A stretch of 23,446 bases of DNA from Protostelium mycophagum (GCA_002081555.1 KV921203.1:1-23446); one strand, 5' to 3'. Shown: positions 1-13,568, counted from the stretch's first letter. Numbers and translations: made by a program. The notes: a model not told the origin generated them from the sequence alone.

Positions 1-1
1 A

Positions 2-79
2 ATCAGCAAGAAGGCTGTCAGGAAGAAGATTAACAAGATCATCTATGGTAGCACTCAATCTGATATAAATTGTTTTTAA
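2..79 (+). CDS. Possible 3' end of a gene entering from the left
   Basis: The first 26 codons of this frame are open to a TAA at 77-79. They give a basic peptide (ISKKAVRKKINKIIYG, then STQSDINCF) in sequence visibly less AT-rich than what follows. The Lys/Arg-rich start looks like the end of a nucleic-acid-binding or ribosomal type protein, but it is too short to name. A GTAGCA at 48 could instead be a splice donor, in which case the stop is not real. Low confidence. Confidence 0.3.
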   Translation: MSKKAVRKKINKIIYGSTQSDINCF

Positions 80-324
80 GTTAAATTTCTAATTTTACCT
101 AAATAGTACTTTAACTTAATATCTCATTTTGATATAAAACGTTTTTTGATGCTAAGCAGCTCAATCTGTAATGTCATTTCAACCTTAATGATGAATAAAT
201 ACAAAAACAAGCATTTGTAAAACATTTCATTTTCCCTATAAATTTGCAGTTTAAAATTGAATTTTAAGTTAAATTATAATTTTTATTAGAATTATCGGAG
301 TTAAAATTTTAAATAGGTAAAAAC

Positions 325-374
325 TGAGCTTAAAGTTCGAGGTCTCAGTTGAGCTTAAAGTTTGAGGTCTCAGT
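325..374. repeat. 25-bp tandem repeat, two copies
   Basis: Two adjacent 25-bp copies beginning TGAGCTTAAAGTT and ending GAGGTCTCAGT occupy 325-349 and 350-374 and differ at a single C/T position. The function is unknown; it is a recent local duplication in spacer DNA. Confidence 0.8.
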
Positions 375-429
375 CTTAGAGATTGCCAACCATTATGCTC
401 CAGTGGAATAAACACACTCTTCAACTTAT

Positions 430-464
430 ATTGATATCAATTATCGATATTGAATTTCAATATC
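430..464. repeat. Two adjacent palindromes in spacer
   Basis: ATTGATATCAAT at 430-441 is a perfect 12-bp palindrome. GATATTGAA-T-TTCAATATC at 446-464 is a 9+1+9 inverted repeat. They could be binding sites or simple AT-rich noise; nothing else marks a function. Confidence 0.6.
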
Positions 465-784
465 AATATTCAATTCAGTTCAATCCACCACTCCTGCATT
501 TATTCTCATAGTAACTAGCATCTCAAATTTTGCCTTGTTGTGAAACTTATAAAAACAAAAATAGATAGATTCAACAGACATTATAGTCCACTTATGTAAA
601 TAAAATTAGATAATTTCAACAGCCATTATAGTCCATTATAGTCCAGTCAATCATCACTTTGCAAAATTCCCAGTGCAATGACCACAGGTTGGGGTTTTAA
701 AGCAAACTATTTTGTTGAATTTTTCAAAAACCATCGACAATAAATGAAAGAGAAAGGGAGTTTTTATCTTCTGATTATAATGTC

Positions 785-4486
<3,702 letters not shown>

Positions 4487-4571
4487 GCTGTCGGAAAAGA
4501 AATGTGAGTATCATGTCAGATCACCCTTTCAAAAGTATCTTCTCTTTTTCTGAATTGGTTAATTACCCGAA

Positions 4572-4737
4572 TCACGGTACCATAACGTGAATCCACGGTC
4601 TGCAACCAAAAACATCCTCCGGTTAATCCCTTTTAAACCTGGTTTTGCGACTTTCCGAATATCGCCCGCTGTGGTACCAATATATCCAAAACCATATCCA
4701 CGGTTAACATAACGTCCGAAGGCACGGTTACAAACCA
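4572..4737. repeat. Imperfect ~36-40 bp direct repeat in divergent promoter
   Basis: Copies at 4572-4607 and 4698-4737 share CACGGT, then ACATAACGT or CCATAACGT, then a second CACGGT and CAA(A)CCA, with small indels. The spacing of two CACGGT boxes around an ATAACGT core is kept, as expected for a duplicated transcription-factor site. Confidence 0.5.
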
Positions 4738-4989
4738 GAGACAATAATGTCTCCAATTACGAAACGGCTTTTCCGTCACCTCATACGTAACTGACATGTC
4801 TCGGGATGAAGCTGTCGCAAGTGACGGTTTTGACATGACACCATTTCCTTCCGATTGATGAGCTCCTGATTCTCTTCGAACATCTGCTGTGGTACCATTG
4901 TTTACTGCAGCTTATATAAATCCTCCTTGATTAAATTATGCTGTTGCAGCAGTCTCATCATTCCCACGCACCACTTGTGGTATTGATCA

Positions 4990-5006
4990 ATATCATATTA
5001 TGATAT
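4990..5006. repeat. AT-rich palindrome
   Basis: ATATCATA-T-TATGATAT is an 8+1+8 inverted repeat. The adjoining GATCAATATCATAT is repeated with one change (GATCAATATGATAT) about 30 bp further on. Confidence 0.5.
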
Positions 5007-5256
5007 GTATGAATAGATCAATATGATATAGAAAGAGGTAGTCTCTGAAAACATGATTGTTGAAGCGTGCAACATCCCTTTTGTTCAAACAAAATGTCAT
5101 TTATCAAAACTAGTAGACAAAATGATCCCCAATTGAGGTTTCTTGGCATAAAATACACACAACCTATTGAATCATGTAAAAATTTAGTCTACAATTGTAT
5201 CATTACCTGAGAGATCGTGATGTGTGGGTGGGTTGATATCGATGTGTTGATACAGA

Positions 5257-5266
5257 TTTTCCCGCG
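5257..5266. promoter_or_regulatory. E2F-like site upstream of the SDR gene
   Basis: TTTTCCCGCG lies 36 bp before the SDR start codon and fits the E2F/DP consensus TTTSSCGC. The site is seen directly; binding is inferred. Confidence 0.35.
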
Positions 5267-5301
5267 ATCGGATTTTTCAAAATTAACCCATATCGCAACA
5301 G

Positions 5302-6582
5302 ATGGTCATATTCATCCTTCTCTTTCTGATTCTCATATTATTCCTATTATATAGCAATCTTGGTAATCTCTCTTCCTCTCCAGAAAAACTCAATCTGTTT
5401 TGGAGAAAGAAGGTAGTCGTGATCACAGGAGGTGCCTCTGGTATTGGCAGAGATATATGCCTGCGTCTGACGGCTTTGGGATCTCACGTGATCGTCTTCG
5501 ATTTGCATGAGGGTCCTTTAAAGATATTAGGTGATTTCTAATTCATTCAAATCAAAAAATGATCTAAAAGTTACAATAATAGAGGAGGAGGTGTTGGCCC
5601 AGAAAGGTTCCATTACCACCATGACAGTGGATGTCAGTGACAGAGCACAAGTGTATCATGCGATGAAAAGAGCACACGGAATTGCCGGAAAATTGAACAA
5701 GCTTGCAAAGCCTTCTGTAGACGTGATGATCGCCAATGCCGGCATAGTTTTTGGAAAGAGCCTTGAAGATCTGGATGACGAACACATTGAGAGAACAATT
5801 GGTGTCAATCTGCTGAGTCATTTCTGGCTCGCCAAAGCTTGCCTGCCAGAGATGAAGGCAAGAGGTCAGTAAATGCATTGCTTATTTGCAAACGACGATG
5901 ATGAGATATTCTTGGTACTTTGTACATTTAAAAGAATGGTATAAAAAGAAAGAATTATATATGACGCAATTAAAGTAAAAAGGGGAGGGGCACCTCGTGT
6001 TTGTCTCCTCTGTTGCCGGACTCGTAGGTATGAATAACCTCACTGACTACTGCGCAAGGTATTTTATTGAAAATCTCTTCAAATGTAATCGAAACTCTTT
6101 TTTCCAAATAATCATTTATTCCTCTCATTTTTGCAGAAAAAATTTATTTTATTCATTTTGTGAATTTCTCACAGCAAGTTTGGAAGCTTCGGGTTCGCCG
6201 AATCGTTACGAAGAGAGTTATGGTCCAGCAACATCAACGTGACGACAGTTTGTCCTTGGGCAGTGTCTACCGGGATGTTTGGTGGCATGGGTAGGGTTGT
6301 GATGCCCATGATTACGTCATCACACGTGGCTGATAGCGTTGTACATGGTGTACTGCGAGGAAATAGAGTCATATGTGTCCCTTGGTTCATGAGGTATTTT
6401 CTATTCTGAAGAAATGGGTGCTTCATTTATTGTTTCAAAGAAATGAAAGTGGTAGGTACTCATCTTTATCTCATTTACTGCCCGAACCATTTATGGACAT
6501 GGTTGCTTACCTCTCAAACGCAATGAACGCTGGCACTACAATTGTTGGAAGAGGTCATCATCCATTAAGACCGTCATCTTGA
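5302..6582 (+). CDS. Membrane-anchored short-chain dehydrogenase/reductase (17beta-HSD11/RDH10/DHRS-like)
   Basis: Five exons (5302-5530, 5571-5864, 5983-6058, 6175-6393, 6456-6582) join in phase to 314 residues. Residues 2-17 are a hydrophobic anchor (VIFILLFLILILFLLY), typical of ER or lipid-droplet SDRs. The Rossmann cofactor motif TGGASGIG is at 42-49 and is followed by a strand ending in FD, which suggests NAD(H) preference. The NAG motif (IANAGIV) is in exon 2. The catalytic Ser184, Tyr197 and Lys201 appear in VSSVAG and YCASK; the YCASK codons are created only by splicing out the 116-nt intron, which supports the model. The usual PG after the active site is PWAVSTGMF. Family members oxidise or reduce retinoids, steroids or fatty alcohols; the substrate cannot be read from sequence. 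The gene converges on the CinA-like gene. Confidence 0.88.
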
Positions 6583-6705
6583 TCACTTTATATAGAAATA
6601 TATGTTCTCCATCTCTCAAGCTCAAACCCAACAGGAATAGACCATAACATGAAAACGATACGTCCCATGATGAATCGACCTCCCCCCATTGATGTCGACT
6701 GAAGA

Positions 6706-6711
6706 AATAAA
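6706..6711 (+). terminator. AATAAA poly(A) signal for the SDR gene
   Basis: An exact AATAAA lies 124 bp after the SDR stop, in the spacer shared with the opposing gene. Confidence 0.45.
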
Positions 6712-6772
6712 GACATGAAAGGTGCACCAGAACTGTTGCGAATAAAAAATATAAACCAAGCCACATAAACAT

Positions 6773-6778
6773 TTTATT
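6773..6778 (-). terminator. AATAAA poly(A) signal for the CinA-like gene
   Basis: On the minus strand AATAAA starts 24 bp beyond the stop codon at 6802-6804, the expected spacing for cleavage and polyadenylation. Confidence 0.55.
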
Positions 6779-6801
6779 TCCTCGTTCTTGGTCTGCATTG
6801 T

Positions 6802-7812
6802 TCAAGCCTTTGCCTTTGCCTTTTCTGCTTGTTGTGCTTCTGCTTTGTTCTCATCCTTCCTCTGATCAATCCTCTTTGCGGTGGTCTCGGCATCTTTCTC
6901 TTCAGTTGCAGTCTTCTTAGAGTCTTCCTCCTCTATGGTGGCTTCTTTGTGGTGAGCCGTGATTTCCTCTGCGGGTTCAAGGCCAATCACCTGATTTTTC
7001 AGACAATCAAGAAGGAACAATGCAAGATTTCGAAAGTGTAACAGTGACATGTAGACAATGCACAAGTGATTACCTTGCAAGTCTCGAGGTACACACGTTC
7101 AGCCACAATCTCCCTCACTTCATTTCGTTCCTTTCCTGTAGAATGAGAAAATGTTGCAGGAATTATTAAACTCACCCTTCAAACCACCTTCTATCTTCCC
7201 TTGCCTCTTCTCGCCCTCCTTTGTGAGTACGCAGAAAAAGGCATGGGGTTCGAGATCCTCCACACCCTCAGTTTTTGCGAAACCTGTGACCCCCACGCCC
7301 ACCTCGGCTTGTTCTCCAAACATCTACAACAGTTTGTACTTGCTTCACGATGTGTGATCATCACCTTCAACACACCCTCGGCCATCTGTAATGCGACTTT
7401 TGGAGAGACACAATCCACCTTCCCTGCATGTTTCTCATCCACTCCGAGGAGTTTGGCTTTGTGATGTAGAGTATAGACACTCACTCCTCCCAAATAAAAT
7501 GTGCCTGATCGTGATCAGCAAGGGCGGAGCGTGACGTCATACCAGCTGCATTGTGAGAAGCAAAGAGGTCTGCGAGTTTGCCAGCGGTGAGAGATTCGGC
7601 GACAGCAAGCTTTTTTATGGGTGTATTCTCTCCTTGTTCCTCGGCATTGTATTGCCTCTTATGTGGATGAGTCGCTTTTTCCTCTGTATGGGTGCCGAGT
7701 TTCTCTTCTTGTTTCTTCTGCTCTTTCTGATTGATGTCAATAACTAATCGAGTGGTGTGACACATGAATTGGATCTCACGTTGATCTTCTCTCCTTTGGT
7801 CTTCTCAGGCAT
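6802..7812 (-). CDS. CinA C-terminal / PncC-type nicotinamide-nucleotide amidase with charged tails
   Basis: Six exons (7812-7780, 7726-7543, 7504-7365, 7323-7176, 7135-7074, 6990-6802) join in phase to about 218 residues. The CinA domain is clear in order. AVAESLTAG (residues 52-60) matches the family AESCTGG with the catalytic Ser. TFYLGGVSVYTLHHKAKLLG matches FxGGVVAYSNxxKxxLLGV with its Tyr and Lys. VSPKVALQMAEGVL matches VSxEVAxxMAxGA. VGVGVTGFAKTEG stands where bacteria have SxTGIAGPGG, so the AGP turn is not kept. The bacterial enzyme deamidates nicotinamide mononucleotide to nicotinate mononucleotide in NAD recycling. Here the domain has a Lys/Glu/His-rich N-terminal tail and a Glu/Lys/Ala-rich C-terminal tail ending EKAKAKA. 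The start at 7812 is chosen because MPEKTKGEKIN joins cleanly; an upstream exon from 8029 is possible. The fold assignment is firm, activity inferred. Confidence 0.82.
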
Positions 7813-8029
7813 GGTGTGTTCTCTTCTTATAAACGTAATTCCAAATCGTGGCGTACCTTTTGTAGGTCTTCTGAATAAATTGAGTGTCTTTGGACAGATC
7901 ATGTGTGCGTAATTTGTATACCTGTGGGTTGTCTTTGGCACGTGACGATCTCAAACCGTTTGAGAATTCGTCGGTTTTGGAAGTCCCGTGACACGGCGAT
8001 TGTGTGTCAGACCACGTGTCGCCGGACAT
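7813..8029 (-). other. Open upstream stretch, possible N-terminal exon or 5' UTR of the CinA-like gene
   Basis: From an ATG at 8029 the frame is open for about 75 codons (starts MSGDTWSDTQSPCHGTSK). A splice at AAAAG|GTACGC to the NAGNAG acceptor TATAAGAAG would join it in frame to the ATG at 7812, but that intron would be only 31-34 nt. No domain is recognisable. It may be a targeting or regulatory extension, or untranslated. Confidence 0.35.
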
Positions 8030-8242
8030 TGGTATTTTTAGTTCTTAAAAATTGTTCAATCTGATTAATGTTGGTTCAGGTTCTGGTCAAGAATGGAATT
8101 ATTCCACCTGACTTGAGGAGCATTAATAGGACCATGATGGACATACTTTTAATTATTGAAGCTTCAGAAGGAGGCTTCATTGTTTTTGGCATGGAAAAAA
8201 ATAATAAAAAAATATTCAAAACCAACCATTCCATCATTTTAA
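8030..8242. promoter_or_regulatory. Shared 5' region between CinA-like gene and Misato
   Basis: About 210 bp lies between the divergent coding regions if the 8029 start is used, or about 430 bp from 7812. It contains an AT-rich stretch at 8031-8060 and an A-rich stretch before the Misato ATG. A frame open from 8068 runs through the Misato start in another phase and is not credible coding. Confidence 0.4.
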
Positions 8243-10531
8243 ATGAGCGGAGGAGAGATCATCACAGTCAGTGTTGGGCATGTGTCTAATATATCGGCAC
8301 TACATTTCTTTAACAGTGCTATAAGGGTAATTAAAGCAATTAATTCATGATCTGATGGAGTCTCGCAGGAATTGAGCGATGATAATGTGGATCCTCAGGT
8401 ATTATTTCGTGGATCAAATGTGAGCGAATCAAGATCACCTCGTCTTCTCATGGTTGATCTCAAAGGTGTGATCATTGAATATTTACGTCGTGGTGACAGT
8501 ACAGGTGCCTTACAAAGAAAAAGCAGCAGAGCTCATATATCAATCCCCAAAGCTGGTGGAAACTCTGCTTCTTTGTGGTCAGGAGCGACGCAGACGGTAG
8601 ATGTAGAACCAATAGTAGATCCTGATATCGATCCCTTCCTCCAAGCACTCTCGATTCTTCCTCTTACCTCAAGGTTTGTCATTTCATCTCTTTGTTGGAC
8701 TAAAACCAAAACAGATCGATCAATGAATTAAGAGATTACTCGGCTGCCAACCCAGAGGATTTTATTTCCTTTAATACAGGTCGTGGACTATTTCGTTCAC
8801 AAGCGGTGACTGATCATTCAATTTATAATCAACTAAAATCATCAGGGAGAGGACATTATTGATAACTTGAGGTACATATCAGAAGAGTGTGATAATATTC
8901 AAGGAATCCAATTCATTGTGCAGAGCGACACGGCATTCTCAGGTTCTTTTCTATGATCATCTTTCCATTCCTTACAATTTTGTCACAACATAACTGTATA
9001 CCGGTCACAAAGGCAAAGAAATCCAAAGGACATATTTATTCTTCAAAAATATATTTAGAAAATATCTGAGAGGATCAGCTGTGGGGGCAGATTTACTAGA
9101 GGCGTTGAAAGAAGAGATAAATGCACCGGTAGCAACCTTTTCGATTGATTCTTATCAAGGCCAATCCTCTAAAGCCGCCTCTTTTGTGAGTCGACTTTCC
9201 GGTTTTCTGTTTGTGTTTTTCAGACGATTTTCTTTAACAAATAAAAATAAACAAATAAAAATGATCGTGTCCTTTACCTTCATCTCAATACAGTGAACTC
9301 ACCAAGATTCCACAGAAATGGAACGAATGTAACACGGTTAATTCGGCATTGACCCTCTACAACTTGGCACCTCAGAGCAGCATTTTCATTCCGATGAGAA
9401 CGGAGGCCGTCACCCAGTTCAGTTCTGAATTTTCTTTCCAATATCAAAACGATTTTCAGACATCTCTGTTCTTTGGCGCCGCCATCTACAACGCTTTCCG
9501 ACCCACGAGGTAATTTCAATCCTTTAATTTTACAAAAGTGAATAAAGAACAGGTTGAATGGAAATTCAAGAACAAGGTTAAATACGCTGACTTCTGCGCT
9601 AAGACAGAGCGAAAATGGAAACATATGTACATTATCATTGTCCCTTCCCTTCAATGTCGACAGATTCTTGCGGGAGAGTAAGAACAGAGACACTTCACTC
9701 CAAACCCGCTCTCTCTTGTCGGCGGTACGTGAAATATCACAGAAATCTCATTGACTATGGTAGCATCTTCAAACTGCCGTACCTATATCAGAGTGCATCG
9801 TAGCTTCTGGCCTGTCGGAGCATGCACGAGAAGTATTTTATTCTGTGCTTTCGAGATCTCTCTGCGACCAGAGACAGAGGTTCGTTCTTATATGTTCAAC
9901 ACGATGCATGGATTTGTTTCTCGGATTTGCGGCTGTTGCACACTCAACATCAAAGAATTCATCTTTGTCACAACTCAAAACTGCATTTGATGCAATTCCA
10001 GTCAACACAAATCACCAGGATATTCACAAAAAAACTCCAGAATGTATCTCTACTACATAACAAAAACCCATTTGGTACAATTCCTCTGAACATCCCAGTC
10101 TCGCATTAGACAGACCACTTGAAGTGCCTTTACCCTTCAAGCACACGAGCGATCAGATCGTGACAGAGATCCCCTCCGCTAGCCAGTTACAATCCAGACT
10201 ACCGACATATTCAAAAGTTCCCATCGTGACGCACATCAAGAACAGTAACGAGGTTCGTCTGCGAGTTTTAATTATTGTTTATTGGAGTGTCAAGATCTTG
10301 TTCTACAATTCTTTCCCATAAATTATCAAAATACAAAAATATCAATAAATTGAATTTTATTGAATAAAATACTGACTCTGAAAGGTTAGCAAATATTTGG
10401 AGAAACTCGCAGAAGAATTCAAACATATCGACAAGAGACCCTTTTTGAGTGATGATGAGACAGAAGATGATTTCAAAGAGATCTACAATCAAATGATCAC
10501 CATCTGTGATCAATACCAAAATGAAGAATAG
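8243..10531 (+). CDS. DML1: Misato/DML1 family protein (tubulin-like mitochondrial inheritance factor)
   Basis: The N terminus EIITVSVGHVSNISALHFFN matches the Misato segment (E-ITxQxGxxxNxxGxHFWN). Exon 2 has VLFRG and RLLMVDLKG, also family hallmarks. Exons 8243-8326, 8369-8673, 8715-8805 and 8846-8942 join in phase and give RSINEL, then EDIIDNLRYISEECDNIQG, the tubulin-like core feature of DML1/Misato. Further exons are about 9073-9185, 9307-9510, 9545-9723, 9763 onward, a stretch including about 10094-10252, and 10385-10531. The last encodes an acidic end (SDDETEDDFKE). Two joints are unsure: the acceptor near 9298-9306, and the region 9880-10110, where a stop at 10058-10060 must be spliced out or the frame is broken. 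Family members act in mitochondrial distribution, DNA inheritance and spindle or actin regulation. Confidence 0.83.
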
Positions 10532-10716
10532 ATGACCAACAGAGTGTGTTTATTGGACGTTAAATTCAACAAATAATTGGACAACCATTCCCCGCTCATG
10601 AAAAGCACAAAAGCGTGTTTTCAAGCTCTTTTCTTTTTCGCGGAAGTGAGCGAATCCCAGAAATTTCGTCCTAAGGAAAAGAAAAGACAAAACAACAAAG
10701 AACCACACCAAACACA

Positions 10717-12661
10717 ATGGGTAAAGACGAGTTCGGGGGTTCTAACTATCACGACCACAATCGTGGCTATTCGGAGACACAAAACGATGTTCTTCCAGAG
10801 ACATTCACCAGAAGATATGATGAAGAAACACCCATAGTGAGTCACACACTCCAACATTGTAATTGAATATTTGTAGAATCGACGCCAAACTGTACATAAT
10901 CAAGATGGCAAGTTTACTCCCGTTGAGGGACGCCGTGACCTCATTTGGTCTATCATCTTCGTCATCCACATCGTGAGTTCATTTTTTGTAGTTTCTTGTC
11001 TCATCTACCAAGCTCGCTGTTGTCGCTCTCTTTGGCTTTGCCGTATCCAGATTTAACCGTCAGGACCTCAATCTCAATGATAATGGACTTCACCTCGACA
11101 ACCCAGGAGCTATCAGAAGCGTCCTTTTCTCTGCTTTGGGCATGGTTGCTCTATCACTCGTCTTTGCAGGAGTCTGGTTGCAAGTGATCAAGACTTTCCC
11201 AACTCAAGTAATATACCTCACTCTCTTTCTGAGCGCTGCCATCTGGGTGGCCTTTGCCGTGTATCTCTTCCTCATACATTCGGTATGTACTCCATAAGAT
11301 CAATCTGGATCAAATCATGACTTCAACAGATTGTGGGTGGAGTGATCACGATGGTCTGTGCTCTTCTTCACATTTTCTTGTGGATCAGCTGGAGAAGCAG
11401 GATCCCATTCGCCTCTCTCATGCTTAGAACAGTCTCCGGAGTCACTCAAAGTAAGCCCATGTTATTCATCTACTCTGATCCTCTTTAGGATACCACGGAA
11501 TGACCATCGTATCTTACCTCTCATTGTTGGTGTCCATCCTTTGGATCGTTGTGTGGGTGATCACGGTCATCTGCCTCGATCAAGTCTTCACAGAGGTGAA
11601 GAAGGACTCCAACGGAAATGTACAAACGATAAGCAGACCTTATGCAGTCTGGATCTTATACACATTTTTACTTCTCTCTTTCTACTGGGTCTCTCAAGGT
11701 ACGAAACGAAATCATTCTCACTCTATAGAAATAAAGAAATGATTTTATTTTGGTGTAGCACTGTGCCACACTTAGTCGCAAAGAAGCATGTCTGTGAATA
11801 AATATAAATAAAATCTCCAAGAGATTTCTGAAGCGTACAGTGATCAAGAACGTTGTCCACGTCACCGCCAGTGGAACCTTTGCCTCTTGGTACTTTATGT
11901 TCGGTACAGAGGCCATGCCCGCTAATCCCACCATCGGTGCGTTTAAGAGAGCCACGACTACCTCTTTCGGATCCATCTGCCTGGGCTCACTCATCATCGC
12001 CGCACTCCAGACTATTCGCGCACTTCTTAGAGCTGGTAAGGGTAGAAACCAGCTTCTCAACTGCATCTTGGATTGCATCATCGGCATGATCGAGAACTTG
12101 ATCAGATACTTCAACAAATACGCTTTCGCCCAGGTAAGAATGTACTACTTATTCCTCTTATTTGTGTTCCATAATAAAATCCTTTCTAAAATGAGGTGCC
12201 TTCATGTGTACACTTTCTGATCTTTTAGATCGCCATCTACGGAAAATCTTACTGCCAGGCCGCGAAGGACACCTGGGCCATGTTTGAGGAACACGGATTC
12301 ATGGCCGTCGTCAATGACGACATCACTGGAACAGTCCTGGGCATCGGCATGCTGTTGGGAGGTGTTCTGAACGCCCTCCTCGGTGCCGTTTTGGCCTCCA
12401 TATTCTTCGCTGGAGATTCACAGATCCTCGCACTCATGGTTGTATTCGGCTTCTTGGTGAGTTTTGGCGGGAAAAAACGTTTCCTGACCGTTGTAGATCG
12501 GATTGTTCTTGTGCGCCCAGATCATGGAAGTACTGGAGTCTGGTATCACCACACTCTTTGTGTCTTTTGTAATGGACCCCCACGCTCTCGAGAGACACAG
12601 CCCCTTCTTATTCAACGAGTTCAGAGAGAGATACGGTGGCATGTGCACTGGTATTTTCTGA
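10717..12661 (+). CDS. Choline transporter-like protein (CTL/SLC44, Pns1 family)
   Basis: Eight exons (10717-10836, 10877-10972, 11013-11282, 11330-11450, 11489-11698, 11841-12133, 12229-12456, 12497-12661) join in phase to 500 residues, the usual Pns1 length. The hydrophilic N terminus carries EGRRDLIWSIIFVIHI, the first membrane helix after a cytosolic tail. Many hydrophobic helices follow, and the family signature is plain: SQVIKNVVHVTASGTFASWY, then ATTTSFGSICLGSLI, then FNKYAFAQIAIYGKSYCQAA with the AK(D)TW that follows. The C terminus (MDPHALERHSPFLFNEFRE) also fits. Choline uptake is shown for animal CTLs; for fungal Pns1 it is unproven, so the substrate is left open. Intron 5 (142 nt) is long for this gene. 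An E2F-like motif lies inside the last intron. Start chosen as the only ATG leading cleanly into exon 1. Confidence 0.92.
12462..12475 (+). promoter_or_regulatory. E2F-like motif in CTL intron 7
   Basis: TTTTGGCGGGAAAA sits 5 nt after the donor GTGAGT of a 40-nt intron, so most of the intron body is this motif. Confidence 0.35.
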
Positions 12662-12809
12662 AGATAAACACGAATAACGTTTAATTAATGAATTTATATG
12701 AAATTCCGGAAGTTGTAGACGTGGTAACCGTTCAGTGAATTTCTGGCAGATTTCTGTTTGGGAAGGTTCCTGGCTAATTCTGCAGCGCAGAGACTCAGTT
12801 TGCTTCGTC

Positions 12810-13514
12810 ATGCAAACCACCACGCCACAAACAACTTCCACATATCCTTTACCAAAGCTCATGAAGACTCCATCTTTTTCGGACTCTAATGAAGAGCTAG
12901 GTAAGAAGAGGAGAGGGTTCGTTAGACCCCCAAACAGTTTTCTTCTGTTCAGTAACGCGAGAAGGTCAGAGCTAAAAGCAGAGTTTCCCCATCTCAGCAA
13001 CGCACAAATCTCACAGAAGTTGGGCCACTCTTGGAGGACTCTACATCCTGACGAGAGAAGGAAGTATTCGGAGAAGGCCAACCGAATCAAGTCCAACTTC
13101 CTCAAGCAGAACCCTGAAATGGACCTGTCCTTAAAGAGGTCTGAATCACGTCCGTCTGCACTTGAAATCCTTGCGGCGGCTCTAGACAAGCCACAGAAAC
13201 CACCGAGATCACTAAACATTCCCAAGAAAGACGCCATAGTCGGGCCTTCAGAAGTAGACGCCTTCAACTTTGGTTTCGAACCATCGATTGGCTCCGCCTC
13301 CGATTCAGAGCCCTCCAGCCCTCTTAGTCAGGGATCGATAGGTAATACCATCGAACTCTCTCTTGAGTCTTTGGACGTACCTCTCGATATCAGCGATTTC
13401 TTAGATTTCGGTGATCCCTTTACTGAAGATATATCCGCAGAGCCTGGGGCTGTATGGGACTACGATCCAAACACGAAGAAGGTCTCCTCTTGGCCAGAGC
13501 TCTCCGTACTTTAA
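12810..13514 (+). CDS. HMG-box transcription factor with acidic C-terminal region
   Basis: A single-exon gene of 234 residues. The HMG box spans about residues 38-105: RPPNSFLLFSNARR, LSNAQISQKLGHSWRTL and DERRKYSEKANRIKSNFLK. The RPxNSF(L/M)LF start, the Asn/Ser pattern and the spacing place it in the sequence-specific SOX/TCF/MATA-like group rather than the HMGB group. Basic residues flank the box (GKKRRGF), acting as a likely nuclear signal. The C-terminal half is rich in Ser/Pro and Asp/Glu and has hydrophobic-acidic clusters (PLDISDFLDFGDPF), like a transactivation domain. In-frame codons run back to 12735, but the ATG at 12810 is preferred because the extra residues look like untranslated leader. 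It lies 148 bp after the CTL stop, and converges with CSC1 with 54 bp between stops. Relatives act in mating type or cell fate; no such role is shown here. Confidence 0.88.
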   Translation: MQTTTPQTTSTYPLPKLMKTPSFSDSNEELGKKRRGFVRPPNSFLLFSNARRSELKAEFPHLSNAQISQKLGHSWRTLHPDERRKYSEKANRIKSNFLKQNPEMDLSLKRSESRPSALEILAAALDKPQKPPRSLNIPKKDAIVGPSEVDAFNFGFEPSIGSASDSEPSSPLSQGSIGNTIELSLESLDVPLDISDFLDFGDPFTEDISAEPGAVWDYDPNTKKVSSWPELSVL

Positions 13515-13556
13515 TCCCGACATGTAATTATATAAAGAAAAAGAATCGAAGCTATA

Positions 13557-13562
13557 TTTATT
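13557..13562 (-). terminator. AATAAA poly(A) signal for the CSC1-like gene
   Basis: Minus-strand AATAAA begins 7 bp beyond the stop at 13569-13571, inside the 54-bp gap shared with the HMG-box gene, so the two 3' UTRs must overlap. Confidence 0.5.
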
Positions 13563-13568
13563 CTAACT

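Larger units (their letters stand above)
80..784. other. AT-rich spacer without a recognisable gene
   Basis: About 700 bp of AT-rich DNA separates the left edge from the carboxylesterase stop. I see no convincing exon. It holds the small tandem repeat and palindromes listed separately. An imperfect direct repeat with the core TTCAACAG-(AC/CC)-ATTATAGTCCA also occurs around 568-650, its last part (ATTATAGTCCA) occurring once more. No clear AATAAA signal for the leftward gene is visible just below 785. Confidence 0.5.
4487..5301. promoter_or_regulatory. 815-bp divergent promoter region (esterase / SDR)
   Basis: This non-coding spacer separates two divergent start codons. It holds a TATA-like CTTATATAAATCC at about 4911-4923, two GGTACCA elements each preceded by GCTGT (about 4668 and 4887), the imperfect repeats at 4572-4737, AT palindromes near 4990-5030, and an E2F-like TTTTCCCGCG at 5257-5266. 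Open frames around 4559-4836 have no splice logic or family resemblance. Confidence 0.5.

Noticed and set aside
4559-4836. Open frames on the minus strand upstream of the esterase
   Set aside because: Low protein-like character, no domain, and the region holds repeated promoter-like boxes.
8068-8289. 73-codon plus-strand frame before Misato
   Set aside because: It overlaps the true Misato first exon in another frame and has no splice partner or domain.
11699-11840. Possible alternative 3' end in CTL intron 5, where an early stop would follow a GTGTAG acceptor
   Set aside because: It would remove half the conserved transporter; splicing to 11841 restores the family signature SQVIKNVV exactly.
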